This document shows, one piece after another, positions 33,976 through 41,632 of a stretch of DNA of 64,000 nucleotides. The DNA comes from Antrihabitans spumae. Its GTDB lineage: Bacteria; Actinomycetota; Actinomycetes; Mycobacteriales; Mycobacteriaceae. Position numbers and translations under genes: made by a program. The notes under the pieces were generated by a model. That model saw only the letters and a list, made by a program, of their open reading frames with translations, was not told where the DNA came from and did no database searches. Where the stretch lies: positions 1 through 64,000 of the forward strand of contig NZ_JBIMSN010000008.1 in NCBI RefSeq assembly GCF_043944905.1, read 5' to 3'. Position 1 is the first letter of the stretch, and the number at the start of each line of letters is the position of its first letter.

Positions 33976-35145
33976 ATGATGAGAGATGCAGTAATCGTCG
34001 AAGCCGTTCGTACGCCGATCGGCAAGGGAAAGCCAACCGGCGCATTGCATTCGATCCATCCCGTCGACCTGTTGGCGCACAGCCTGCGTGCTGTCGTCGA
34101 ACGGACGGGTATCGATCCGGCGTTGATCGACGACGTGATCGGCGGCGCGGTGACGCAGGTCGACGAGCAGGCCGCGAACATCACCCGCAATGCCATTCTG
34201 GCGGCGGGCTATCCGGAATCGGTACCGGGAACGACCGTCGACCGGCAGTGCGGAAGTAGTCAGCAGGCAATACATTTCGCAGCTCAAGGGGTGCTGTCGG
34301 GTGCGTACGACATCGCCGTCGCCGGTGGTGTCGAGTCGATGAGCAGGCAGCCGATGGGCAGCAACATTCGGGACAGTTCGCCGTGGAGCCCAGGACTCGC
34401 GCAACGGTATCCGAACGGTCTTGTACCGCAGGGAATCAGCGCGGAACTGATTGCGTCCAAGTGGAAGCTGTCGCGGACACAGCTCGACGAGTTCGCGTTG
34501 CGTAGCCACGAAAGGGCTTATGCGGCAAGCCAGGGTGGCCTGCTGAGCAAGCAGCTCGTGTCGTTGCCGGAGCTCGGAACCGACGAAGGCGTCAGGGCGG
34601 GCAGCACATTGGAAGCGCTGAGCGGTCTGCGTCCCGCCTACTACAGCGAGGCCGCGGCGGCACGTTTTCCCGAGATCGGCTGGAACGTCACCGCGGCGAA
34701 CTCGAGTCAGATCAGCGACGGCAGTGCAGCGGTCATGATCACGACGAGCGAGAAGGCGAAGGAACTCGGACTCACCCCGATCGCGCGGCTGCACAGCTTC
34801 GCGGTAGTCGGTGACGACCCCTTCCTGATGCTGACGGCCGTCATCCCGGCGACCGCGAAAGTGCTCGGCCGTGCCGGGCTGACCCTCGACGACATCGGCG
34901 TCTTCGAAGTCAACGAAGCGTTCGCCTCGGTTGTGCTCGCGTGGGCACACGAGACCGGTGCCGACCTCGATCGCGTCAACGTCCACGGCGGCGCCCTCGC
35001 GCTCGGGCACCCCCTCGGTGCAAGTGGTGCCCGCATCCTGACCACCATGCTCGGTGCGATGGAAGATCGCGGCGCGCGGTACGGACTGCAGACGATGTGC
35101 GAGGCAGGCGGACTGTCCAACGCAATGGTCGTCGAACGCCTGTAA
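33976..35145 (+). CDS. Thiolase (acetyl-CoA C-acyltransferase)
   Basis: A 389-residue degradative-type thiolase. The nucleophile is C92 (DRQCGSSQQA), with NEAFA, the base His in GGALALGHPLGASG and the second Cys in QTMCEAGG near the C terminus. It cleaves 3-ketoacyl-CoA with CoA to release acetyl-CoA. Length and motifs fit the family. It starts right after the thioesterase stop and is followed by a hairpin that probably ends the transcript. Confidence 0.92.
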   Translation: MMRDAVIVEAVRTPIGKGKPTGALHSIHPVDLLAHSLRAVVERTGIDPALIDDVIGGAVTQVDEQAANITRNAILAAGYPESVPGTTVDRQCGSSQQAIHFAAQGVLSGAYDIAVAGGVESMSRQPMGSNIRDSSPWSPGLAQRYPNGLVPQGISAELIASKWKLSRTQLDEFALRSHERAYAASQGGLLSKQLVSLPELGTDEGVRAGSTLEALSGLRPAYYSEAAAARFPEIGWNVTAANSSQISDGSAAVMITTSEKAKELGLTPIARLHSFAVVGDDPFLMLTAVIPATAKVLGRAGLTLDDIGVFEVNEAFASVVLAWAHETGADLDRVNVHGGALALGHPLGASGARILTTMLGAMEDRGARYGLQTMCEAGGLSNAMVVERL

Positions 35146-35449
35146 CCGTTCCCTGATCCTCGACCTGGCCCCGTTTCGGTGCCAGGTCGGGGGCGTGTCT
35201 GCACAAAGTTTGCCAACTGCGGTGGTTCAACCGAGCGAACAGCGCCTTGCGTGACATCGTTGGTCCGGGTTCTTTCGTGACTACCAACGAGCGAACGGGA
35301 ATGCCTTCGATGAGCCATCTGCTGCCGACACCGGCGTTCGGCGTCGATGCCTTGTGCCGACATCTGCAATCGGCGCGTGATTGCGGCGCTGATGTCCGTA
35401 CGCTGGGAGCGACAGTCGAGATCGGCGCAGGCAGATTCGGAGTTCGGCG
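35146..35449. other. Intergenic region between thiolase and PP2C genes
   Basis: About 300 bp. It holds the hairpin at 35161-35189. An open frame from TTG 35247 (68 codons, or about 48 from ATG 35310) ends in an ATGA overlap with the PP2C start. Its composition is not clearly coding and no family is recognised, so it is not called a gene, although the overlap leaves a small leader peptide possible. No other motif was seen. Confidence 0.3.
35161..35189 (+). terminator. Hairpin after the thiolase gene
   Basis: CGACCTGGC-N11-GCCAGGTCG is a 9-bp perfect stem starting 16 bases after the thiolase stop. There is no T-tract, as is common for actinobacterial terminators. Confidence 0.6.
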
Positions 35450-36241
35450 ATGACAGGCACCGCAGCTATTGCTGGGGCGACGCTCAATTGGGGTGTGGCG
35501 ACCGACGTCGGTGCGGTGCGTCAGATGAACCAGGATTCCTATTGCACGCAGCCGCCCGTGTTCGTCGTCGCAGACGGTATGGGTGGTCAATCCGCCGGCG
35601 ACGTCGCAAGCAGGGAGGCGATCGCGGCTATTTCCGCTCTCGCCGATCAGGTTCCGGTGACGGGCGAAATGCTGACCGCGAGTCTTGCGGACGCGCGCGC
35701 ACGGATCGCTCGGATCGACGTCGACCACGGTCGGCCGCCGGGCACGACGCTCAGTGGCGTGATCGTGACGCAGGACGATGCGGAGCCGTACTGGATGGTC
35801 GTCAACATCGGCGACTCACGCACGTACAAGCTCGATTCCGATGGATTCAAACAGGTCACCGTCGATCATTCGGCTGTCCAGGAATTGATCGACTCCGGCG
35901 AGATCGATCCCGCAACGGCGAACTTTCATCCGATCCGAAACATCGTCACGCGGGCGCTGCTGCCCAACACGGAATATCCGGCCGACGTGTGGCTGCTCCC
36001 GATGATTGCGGGCGACCGCATCATGGTGTGCTCGGACGGTCTGACCCGTGAGGTCGACGACAACGGCATCGCAACGGTCCTTCGTGAGGTCGCAGACCCG
36101 CAAGCTGCTGCCGACCAACTCGTGCGCGACGCCGTTGCTGCAGGTGGACATGACAACGTCACCGTGCTGATCGTCGACGCTGTGCAAGCGGGCGCTCCGT
36201 CGGATGCGACGTCGCCGATGCCGGTGCAACGGATGCAGTGA
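35450..36241 (+). CDS. PP2C-type Ser/Thr protein phosphatase
   Basis: A 263-residue phosphatase with the bacterial PP2C motifs: VGAVRQMNQDSYC, VVADGMGG (metal-binding Asp and Gly), NIGDSRTYKL, CSDGLTREVDD and GGHDNVTVLIVD. It should remove phosphate from Ser/Thr of proteins phosphorylated by eukaryotic-like kinases. The stop overlaps the ATG of the FHA gene (TGATG). The pair forms a phosphatase-reader unit without an adjacent kinase. Confidence 0.92.
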   Translation: MTGTAAIAGATLNWGVATDVGAVRQMNQDSYCTQPPVFVVADGMGGQSAGDVASREAIAAISALADQVPVTGEMLTASLADARARIARIDVDHGRPPGTTLSGVIVTQDDAEPYWMVVNIGDSRTYKLDSDGFKQVTVDHSAVQELIDSGEIDPATANFHPIRNIVTRALLPNTEYPADVWLLPMIAGDRIMVCSDGLTREVDDNGIATVLREVADPQAAADQLVRDAVAAGGHDNVTVLIVDAVQAGAPSDATSPMPVQRMQ

Positions 36242-37296
36242 TGCGCCACAGATATCGCCCTGGCGGCTGGCCGGCGGTTGTCTGTGATCGCGGTTTGATC
36301 TTGCTGTCTCCTGTTGTTCCGCCTGCTGTCGTGTTGGAGCTCTACGACGCGCTCCTCGACGAAGCAAGCGATGATGCTGTGCTTGCGCTGCTCGAGGTTG
36401 CGTACGCCTACGTGTGGGTCAGCCGCGAACCTGGCCTGTCGGGTCGAGGCCGAGTTGCGATGCGTGGCAATCTTTTTGCCGAACTCACCGTCAGCGGCGG
36501 GGAACGTTCGGTGGTCCGCGGACGAGATCGCGAGACTTCGATCGAAGGGCCGTTCGACGGTGCGCTCGCCGCGGTGACCGCTCGGCTCGGCGACGAAAGC
36601 GGTTCGAGCGCAGTCGAATTGCCGATCGCTTCGGGAGTTGTACTTGCATCCGAAGTGTCGTTGCGGTGGGAAATTGCACCGCGACCCCAGGCGGTGAAAT
36701 CGTTCGGTCCCGTCACCGCACCGGCGGCAGCGGTTGCGCCGCTGGTTGCCGATCCGATGCGAACCGCGGTCGCGGCGGTGCCAGGGGGTGCCGCCCCTGC
36801 TGTCTCTCCTTCCGACGGTGCCGCCCCGAAGGGGTCGGGTCCGCCTGTGCTTGCCCTCGTATGTCCACTGGGACATGCGAATCCGCCCGATCGGCGGGTG
36901 TGCCGGTCGTGTTCGGCGCCGCTGACCGGTGACGCGCGAGAGGTCCGTCGTCCGACGCTCGGGATGATCCGCTTCTCGACCGGAATGCTCGTTCCGATCG
37001 ACAAGGCTCTTGTGATCGGGGCTCGGCCGAGTGTTCGGGAAGTCTCCGAACTCGATCTGCCACAACTGGTTACGGTCCCGAGTGCGGCTCGGGAAATCTC
37101 GCGGAGCCACCTCGGGATCAAGGTCGACGGGTGGCGAGTCGTCGCGCTCGATCTGCACAGTACAAACGGGTCCTATCTCCGTAGGGACGGCCGAGCGCCG
37201 TCGCGTATCCGTCCCGACGAGCCACTGACACTGGCGACGGGCGACACCATCGATATCGGCGACGGCGTCATCCTGTGTTTCGAGGATCTGCCGTGA
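36241..37296 (+). CDS. FHA-domain protein with zinc-ribbon-like segment
   Basis: A 351-residue protein. An N-terminal domain of about 145 residues is unrecognised (AVVCDRGLILLSPVVPPAVVLELYDALL). A low-complexity Ala/Pro linker follows. A possible zinc ribbon lies at about 200-222 (CPLGHANPPDRRVCRSC). A C-terminal FHA domain (about 250-345) ends it, with REISRSHLGIK and STNGSYLRR as the phosphothreonine-binding loops. The ATG at 36241 overlaps the phosphatase TGA. It probably reads phosphoproteins handled by the PP2C enzyme. Confidence 0.78.
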   Translation: MRHRYRPGGWPAVVCDRGLILLSPVVPPAVVLELYDALLDEASDDAVLALLEVAYAYVWVSREPGLSGRGRVAMRGNLFAELTVSGGERSVVRGRDRETSIEGPFDGALAAVTARLGDESGSSAVELPIASGVVLASEVSLRWEIAPRPQAVKSFGPVTAPAAAVAPLVADPMRTAVAAVPGGAAPAVSPSDGAAPKGSGPPVLALVCPLGHANPPDRRVCRSCSAPLTGDAREVRRPTLGMIRFSTGMLVPIDKALVIGARPSVREVSELDLPQLVTVPSAAREISRSHLGIKVDGWRVVALDLHSTNGSYLRRDGRAPSRIRPDEPLTLATGDTIDIGDGVILCFEDLP

Positions 37297-37360
37297 GAAC
37301 GGCACCCGCGAGCGGCGTATTAAGCTCGGCACCAGGTGTCGGGCAACGAAAGGGTGGTCG

Positions 37361-38110
37361 GTGAGCGAGCCGCGCTACGAAGTGGTCGCGCGTGAGCTTC
37401 GACTGCAGATCCTCGGTCGCGAGTACGAGGTCGGCGACTCGTTGCCGAGCGAGAGTGCCCTGTGCACGCAGTTCGGGGTCTCGCGCGGCCCTGTCCGGCA
37501 GGCGCTGGCAATGCTGAAAAACGAAGGGCTCGTTGTTCTCTCACGCGGCAAACCGGCGGTGGTCCGCGGGTTCGACGTCACGCAGACCTTGGATACGTTC
37601 ACCCCGTTCACGCAGTGGGCGCGACTGACCGGTCGCGACGCAGGTAGCCGCACCGTGGAGATTTCGCGTCGCCGAGTGTCCGAGCCCGCACAGTCGGCGC
37701 TTGGGATCGGTCCCGACGATTTCGTCGTCGAGATTCTGCGGCTCAGGTTGTTGGACGGCGAACCGACGATGCTGGAGCGCACGTCCTACATCGAGAGCGT
37801 CGGTTCGCTGCTGTTCGACTTCGATACCGACGGCGGATCGATCACCGACTTCCTCACTTCACGCGGAGTGCGCTTCGAGTCGATGCGGCACGTCATGGAT
37901 GCCGTCTCGGCCGACGGCGTCGACGCCGACAATCTTGGGATCGACGCAGGGAGTCCGTTGTTGCGCGAGCGCCGGACGTCGTGGAACGAGCGTGGCGAAC
38001 CGTTCGAGTTCGCCGACGACCGCTACCGACCCGACAGAGTCGCTTTCAGCATCGTGAACGCCCGCACGATCGATCCGCGCGATCATGCAAACCATGCTGT
38101 CCGCAGCTGA
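37361..38110 (+). CDS. GntR-family regulator, HutC/UTRA subfamily
   Basis: A 249-residue regulator with a winged helix (about 5-72, LPSESALCTQFGVSRGPVRQALAMLKNEGLVV) and a UTRA effector domain (about 90-240, ending FEFADDRYRPDRVAFSIVNA). UTRA domains bind sugars, amino acids or phosphonates (PhnF). It is convergent with a carrier-HAD-FAD oxidase set that looks like an aminophosphonate pathway, so it may control it. GTG start at 37361 with AAAGGGTGG upstream. Confidence 0.83.
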   Translation: MSEPRYEVVARELRLQILGREYEVGDSLPSESALCTQFGVSRGPVRQALAMLKNEGLVVLSRGKPAVVRGFDVTQTLDTFTPFTQWARLTGRDAGSRTVEISRRRVSEPAQSALGIGPDDFVVEILRLRLLDGEPTMLERTSYIESVGSLLFDFDTDGGSITDFLTSRGVRFESMRHVMDAVSADGVDADNLGIDAGSPLLRERRTSWNERGEPFEFADDRYRPDRVAFSIVNARTIDPRDHANHAVRS

Positions 38111-38129
38111 GCTCTGGTACTGACAGCCG

Positions 38130-38164
38130 AACGCCGGGATGCAGTGTGACTGCATCCCGGCGTT
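38130..38164. terminator. Perfect 15-bp two-way terminator hairpin
   Basis: AACGCCGGGATGCAG-TGTGA-CTGCATCCCGGCGTT is a fully paired 15-bp stem, 20 bases after the GntR stop and 13 bases from the convergent carrier stop. It serves both transcripts. Confidence 0.85.
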
Positions 38165-38176
38165 GCTATGGGTCGT

Positions 38177-39492
38177 TCAGACGGTGGCGGGCATCCGGCG
38201 CCAGTGCGGGATCAGCAGCAGCATCGCGATGAACGCAGCACCCGCGAAGCCGTAGAACAGCTGCTCGGTAGCGATGTAGCCGGGGAGCAGTCCGCCGAGG
38301 ATCGCGCCGACCGAACCGCAGCCGTTGATCGTTCCCGCTGCGGCTCCGGCATGCTTCGAGGTGCCGAAGTCGACCGCTGCGACGCACGAGATCATCGCGT
38401 CGGCTGCGTAGACGGTCAGCCCGATCGCGGCGAGGAGAGCGACCATGATCCACATGTTCCCGGTCTCGGTCAGCGGGCCGAACATAGCGAGAGCTATGAC
38501 CAATCCCGCAAGGCTGATCACACAGGCCGGCACGCGCCGAGCCTTGAACACCTTGTCCGAGATGCGACCGATCAGAACGGCGCAAGGAGGCCTGCGACGC
38601 CGAACGCGATGGGAACGGTGATCGCTTTGAAGTTGCCTGCGTCGTTGAGGCGCTCGGCGACGATCACCGGACCCCACAGCAGGATTGCGTAGCGAGCCGG
38701 CTTGAGCAGGAAGTATGCGGCGCCGAGCGTCATGACCATCCGGTCTTTCGTCACCGTCAGGAAGACCTCGCGAAAGGATGCGGATGGTTCTGCGATAGCC
38801 GTGGCGTCCTTGTCGAGGGGCGGCAGGTCCTCGAGGGAGTGGTAGTCCTCGATCGGCGGCAGACCGACGTCAGCGGGCGTATTTCGCTGGAATGCGATCA
38901 CGAGGACGAGGACGCCGGCGACCACGATCGCGCCGGTGAAGAACGAGATCCGCCAGCTGTCGAACACGCTGTAGGCAACCCAGCCGAGGAACGGTGCCGC
39001 GGCAAGTCCGCCGAATGCGTAGTTGGTGCTCCAAAGGCCGAGGACACGTCCGCGTTCGCCGATCGAGAAGAACTGCGCGATGTTCTTCAGCGTTCCGGAC
39101 CAGCCCGTCGACTGGGAGAGGCCCTGGACGATCATCAGCGGAACCAAGAAGACCAGAGCAGGCAACAGGCCCATGAACATCGTCGCGATGGCCGACATCG
39201 CGAGTCCACCGATGAGCACGATGCGCGGTCCGTAGCGGTCCGATACCGACCCCCACACGAACTGACCTGCCGCGTACGCGGTGAGGTAGACGGCGTCGAG
39301 ATTGGCCAGCGTGCTCTTGGTGAGTGTGGTCGACAGCACTGGATCCTCGAGGATTCCCAGTTTGGCCACGGAGAAGGTCTGCCGGGTGAAGTAGAAGCCG
39401 GCATAGGCAATCCAGGTGATTGCGAAAATTTGGCGTCGCCAGCGTTCGTAGCCTGGGATCGTGGTACGAGGGGACATGACTGTGTTCGACAT
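38177..39492 (-). pseudogene. GlpT/UhpC-type MFS carrier with a one-base frameshift
   Basis: The 5' part (from ATG 39492) reads through FTRQTFSVAKLGIL, SDRYGPRIVLIGG and GWSGTLKNIAQFF, typical of organophosphate:phosphate antiporter relatives, to GVAGLLAPF, where a stop follows. The remaining 130 residues (LIGRISDKVFKARR, FGTSKHAGAAAGTINGCGS) continue in another frame to 38177. One base seems to be missing near 38577-38582, and the 1316-bp span is two over a multiple of three. Restored length is about 438 residues. A phosphonate or phosphate ester is the likely cargo given its neighbours. Sequencing error is possible. Confidence 0.85.
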
Positions 39493-39573
39493 GGTAGGCA
39501 CCTAGCCGGGAGTGGGGTGGCCGAAAGCTCGAATGAGTTGTGGCAGGGCTGAATTGCGCTGCGAGGCAACGCC

Positions 39574-39623
39574 GGTGTGCGGCCGTCCGGGGGCTGAGTC
39601 CGGGTGGAGGAGGGCCGCACACC
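39574..39623. terminator. Inverted repeat between HAD and carrier genes
   Basis: GGTGTGCGGCC (39574-39584) and GGCCGCACACC (39613-39623) pair perfectly over 11 bp with a 28-base loop. It sits in the 173-bp gap between the HAD gene and the downstream carrier gene, where it could act as an attenuator or operator. The rest of the gap shows no gene. Confidence 0.45.
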
Positions 39624-39665
39624 AGCGGCGGTGGGTGGATCGGGTGTTGCGGTGTTACAGGTGGA

Positions 39666-40364
39666 TCAGACGAGAGTTGCGAGCAGAGCGGGCAGCTCTG
39701 CGACGCTGTCGCGCACGTGTGTCGCTCCTGCGTTTCGGAGCTGTTCGGCGTTGTGTGCGCCGGTCAGCACGCCGATCGAAGCACGCGCACCGGCTCGGAC
39801 GCCGCTGGTGATGTCGGACGAGGTGTCGCCGACGACCACCATCTGCTGGACCGAGTCGGTGCCGGTGCGCAACAGAGCTGTGAGGGGCATGTCCGGGTAG
39901 GGCCTGCCGCGTACGCCTTCGCCGGGGCACAGGACGACGTCGGCGAGGTTCTCCCAGCCGAGGGCCCGGATGATGGCCGACTGGGTCTCGTGTGCAAAGC
40001 CTGTGGTCAGTGCGACCTTGACGCCTTGCTCCCGCAGTGCCGAGATGGTGTCGACGGCGCCGGGAACGGGACTGCAGTTGCCGTCTTCGACGAGCTGCGC
40101 GTAGCAGCGTTCGAATGCTTTGTTGGCGGCCTGAGCCTGCTCCTCGTTGCCGCGGCTGAGGTGCCGGAACACGACGATCTTCGACTGTCCCATCGTGTCG
40201 TGGACGTAGCGCAGCATCTCCGCGCGCTCGTCGGCGTTCTTCGAGAGGCCCGCGTACTCGTCGGCCGCGAGGAACGACTGCTGGACGAGGCCCGTGTCTT
40301 CGACGGTTGTGCCTGCCATGTCGAAGACGACGAGGGTTGTTTTGGCTTGTTCGGTGGGGCTCAT
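39666..40364 (-). CDS. Phosphonatase-like HAD hydrolase
   Basis: A 232-residue HAD enzyme of the PhnX-like group. The nucleophile motif is FDMAGTT (D15), the DxAGT form special to phosphonatases. MGQSK in the cap puts K62 where PhnX has its Schiff-base lysine (MGLLK). RGRPYPDM gives an Arg instead of the usual HAD lysine, and GDTSSDI binds magnesium. Phosphonatase splits phosphonoacetaldehyde into acetaldehyde and phosphate. The ATG at 40364 follows AAGGAG. It lies 23 bp after the FAD oxidase gene, a pairing known from phosphonate loci. Confidence 0.85.
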   Translation of the reverse strand: MSPTEQAKTTLVVFDMAGTTVEDTGLVQQSFLAADEYAGLSKNADERAEMLRYVHDTMGQSKIVVFRHLSRGNEEQAQAANKAFERCYAQLVEDGNCSPVPGAVDTISALREQGVKVALTTGFAHETQSAIIRALGWENLADVVLCPGEGVRGRPYPDMPLTALLRTGTDSVQQMVVVGDTSSDITSGVRAGARASIGVLTGAHNAEQLRNAGATHVRDSVAELPALLATLV

Positions 40365-40387
40365 GATTCTCCTTGTGTACGAAATGG

Positions 40388-41539
40388 TCAGGCTGGGATA
40401 CGAATGTTGTTGTTTGTCAGTGCGTTTTCGACACTTTCGAGGGCGAGGCCCATCGAGGTCGTCATGCCGATTCCCGTCGTGACGGTCACGACGTGAACGC
40501 CGTCGATCGGTTCCTCGATCAGGAATTCCTTGTCGGGAGCGGACGAATAGACGCCTTGCCAACGTTCCGTGACGGTGAGCGGGACGCCGAACAGCTTCTC
40601 GGCTTCGTCGATCAAGACCGCAAAACCCTTCTCCGACTGGAACGGCGACGTCGAAATGTCTTTCGCGTGGGTGTCGCCGACCAGGATCGAACCGTCCGGT
40701 TGCGGTGTGTACATCTGGTGCAGGTCGATGTCCACGTAGTCGGGGTAGTCGGGGTAGTCGGCGCGTAGACGTTGCAGGACAGCGCCTTTGGATGCGAGGT
40801 GGTCGAATCCGGAGTACCGAACCAGGGACCAGCCCGTGAAGAGCGGGGTCGGCAGGGTGAAGGCGAGCGGAGCGTGTGCGCGCAGCATGTGTAGTCGGCA
40901 GCGCTGCAGTTCGTCGCGGTCGGCGAATTCGGGGAAGAGGCGGTCGATGTCGTAGTTGACGGTGACGAACGTTGTCTCCGTGTGGAGGTCGCCTCGCGTC
41001 GTGTGGACAACGCCGGTGTCGAAATGTGTTGCTGCGGTTCGCCAGTGGAAGTCGACACCGGATGCCTCCAGCCATCGTGCGATCGACGGCGCCGCAGTTC
41101 TAGGGTCGACCTGAAGATCGTTCGGCAGGTACATGCCGCCGGTGACGCCGTCGGGCCGGATCGGCAGTCGGTCGAGAATCTGAGTTCGGTCGAGCAGTCG
41201 AACGTCGCTCGATCCGCGTTCGGCGGCGAACTCGTTGATCAGCGCAAGCTCGTCGTCGTGCCGGGCGACGCACAGGGTGCCGACCGCTGCTGACCAGAAG
41301 CCCGCCTTGCGGGAGAGGTCGAGCCAGTGTTGGCGGCCCGCTGTTCCGTAGCGCAGGGCCGTACCGGATTGCGCTGTGATGCACGCGTGGCCGAAGTTCT
41401 GCACCGATGCGCCCGTCACCCCGTCGGCATGGTCGACAACAGCGACGCGCAGGCCACGGTTGTAAGCGTGGTACGCGTGTGCGAGTCCGACGATCCCGGC
41501 ACCGACGACCACGACGTCGTATTTCGTTTCGTTTGCCAT
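40388..41539 (-). CDS. FAD-dependent amine oxidase of the TIGR03364 type (phosphonate-linked)
   Basis: A 383-residue D-amino-acid-oxidase-fold flavoprotein. The FAD-binding VVGAGIVGLAHAYHAYNRG is at the N terminus, GASVQNFGHA follows, and the C terminus has VTVTTGIGMTTSMGLALE. This family regularly neighbours phosphonatase-like HAD genes and is thought to oxidise 2-aminoethylphosphonate or N-methylated forms to phosphonoacetaldehyde, the HAD substrate. The ATG at 41539 precedes the Rossmann motif. The AT-rich stretch 41570-41610 probably holds the promoter. Confidence 0.83.
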   Translation of the reverse strand: MANETKYDVVVVGAGIVGLAHAYHAYNRGLRVAVVDHADGVTGASVQNFGHACITAQSGTALRYGTAGRQHWLDLSRKAGFWSAAVGTLCVARHDDELALINEFAAERGSSDVRLLDRTQILDRLPIRPDGVTGGMYLPNDLQVDPRTAAPSIARWLEASGVDFHWRTAATHFDTGVVHTTRGDLHTETTFVTVNYDIDRLFPEFADRDELQRCRLHMLRAHAPLAFTLPTPLFTGWSLVRYSGFDHLASKGAVLQRLRADYPDYPDYVDIDLHQMYTPQPDGSILVGDTHAKDISTSPFQSEKGFAVLIDEAEKLFGVPLTVTERWQGVYSSAPDKEFLIEEPIDGVHVVTVTTGIGMTTSMGLALESVENALTNNNIRIPA

Positions 41540-41632
41540 GGACCAAGTGTGAGGGCCATCCCTAGCACTTGTCAATACAAGTAGAGGGTAATTCTTAACT
41601 AGTAGATATAAGTTACGAGGTGTGACATGAAG

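Noticed and set aside
33226..35010. A 594-codon open frame on the minus strand
   Set aside because: It lies antisense to the thioesterase and thiolase genes, which have clear motifs. Long antisense frames are expected at this GC content.
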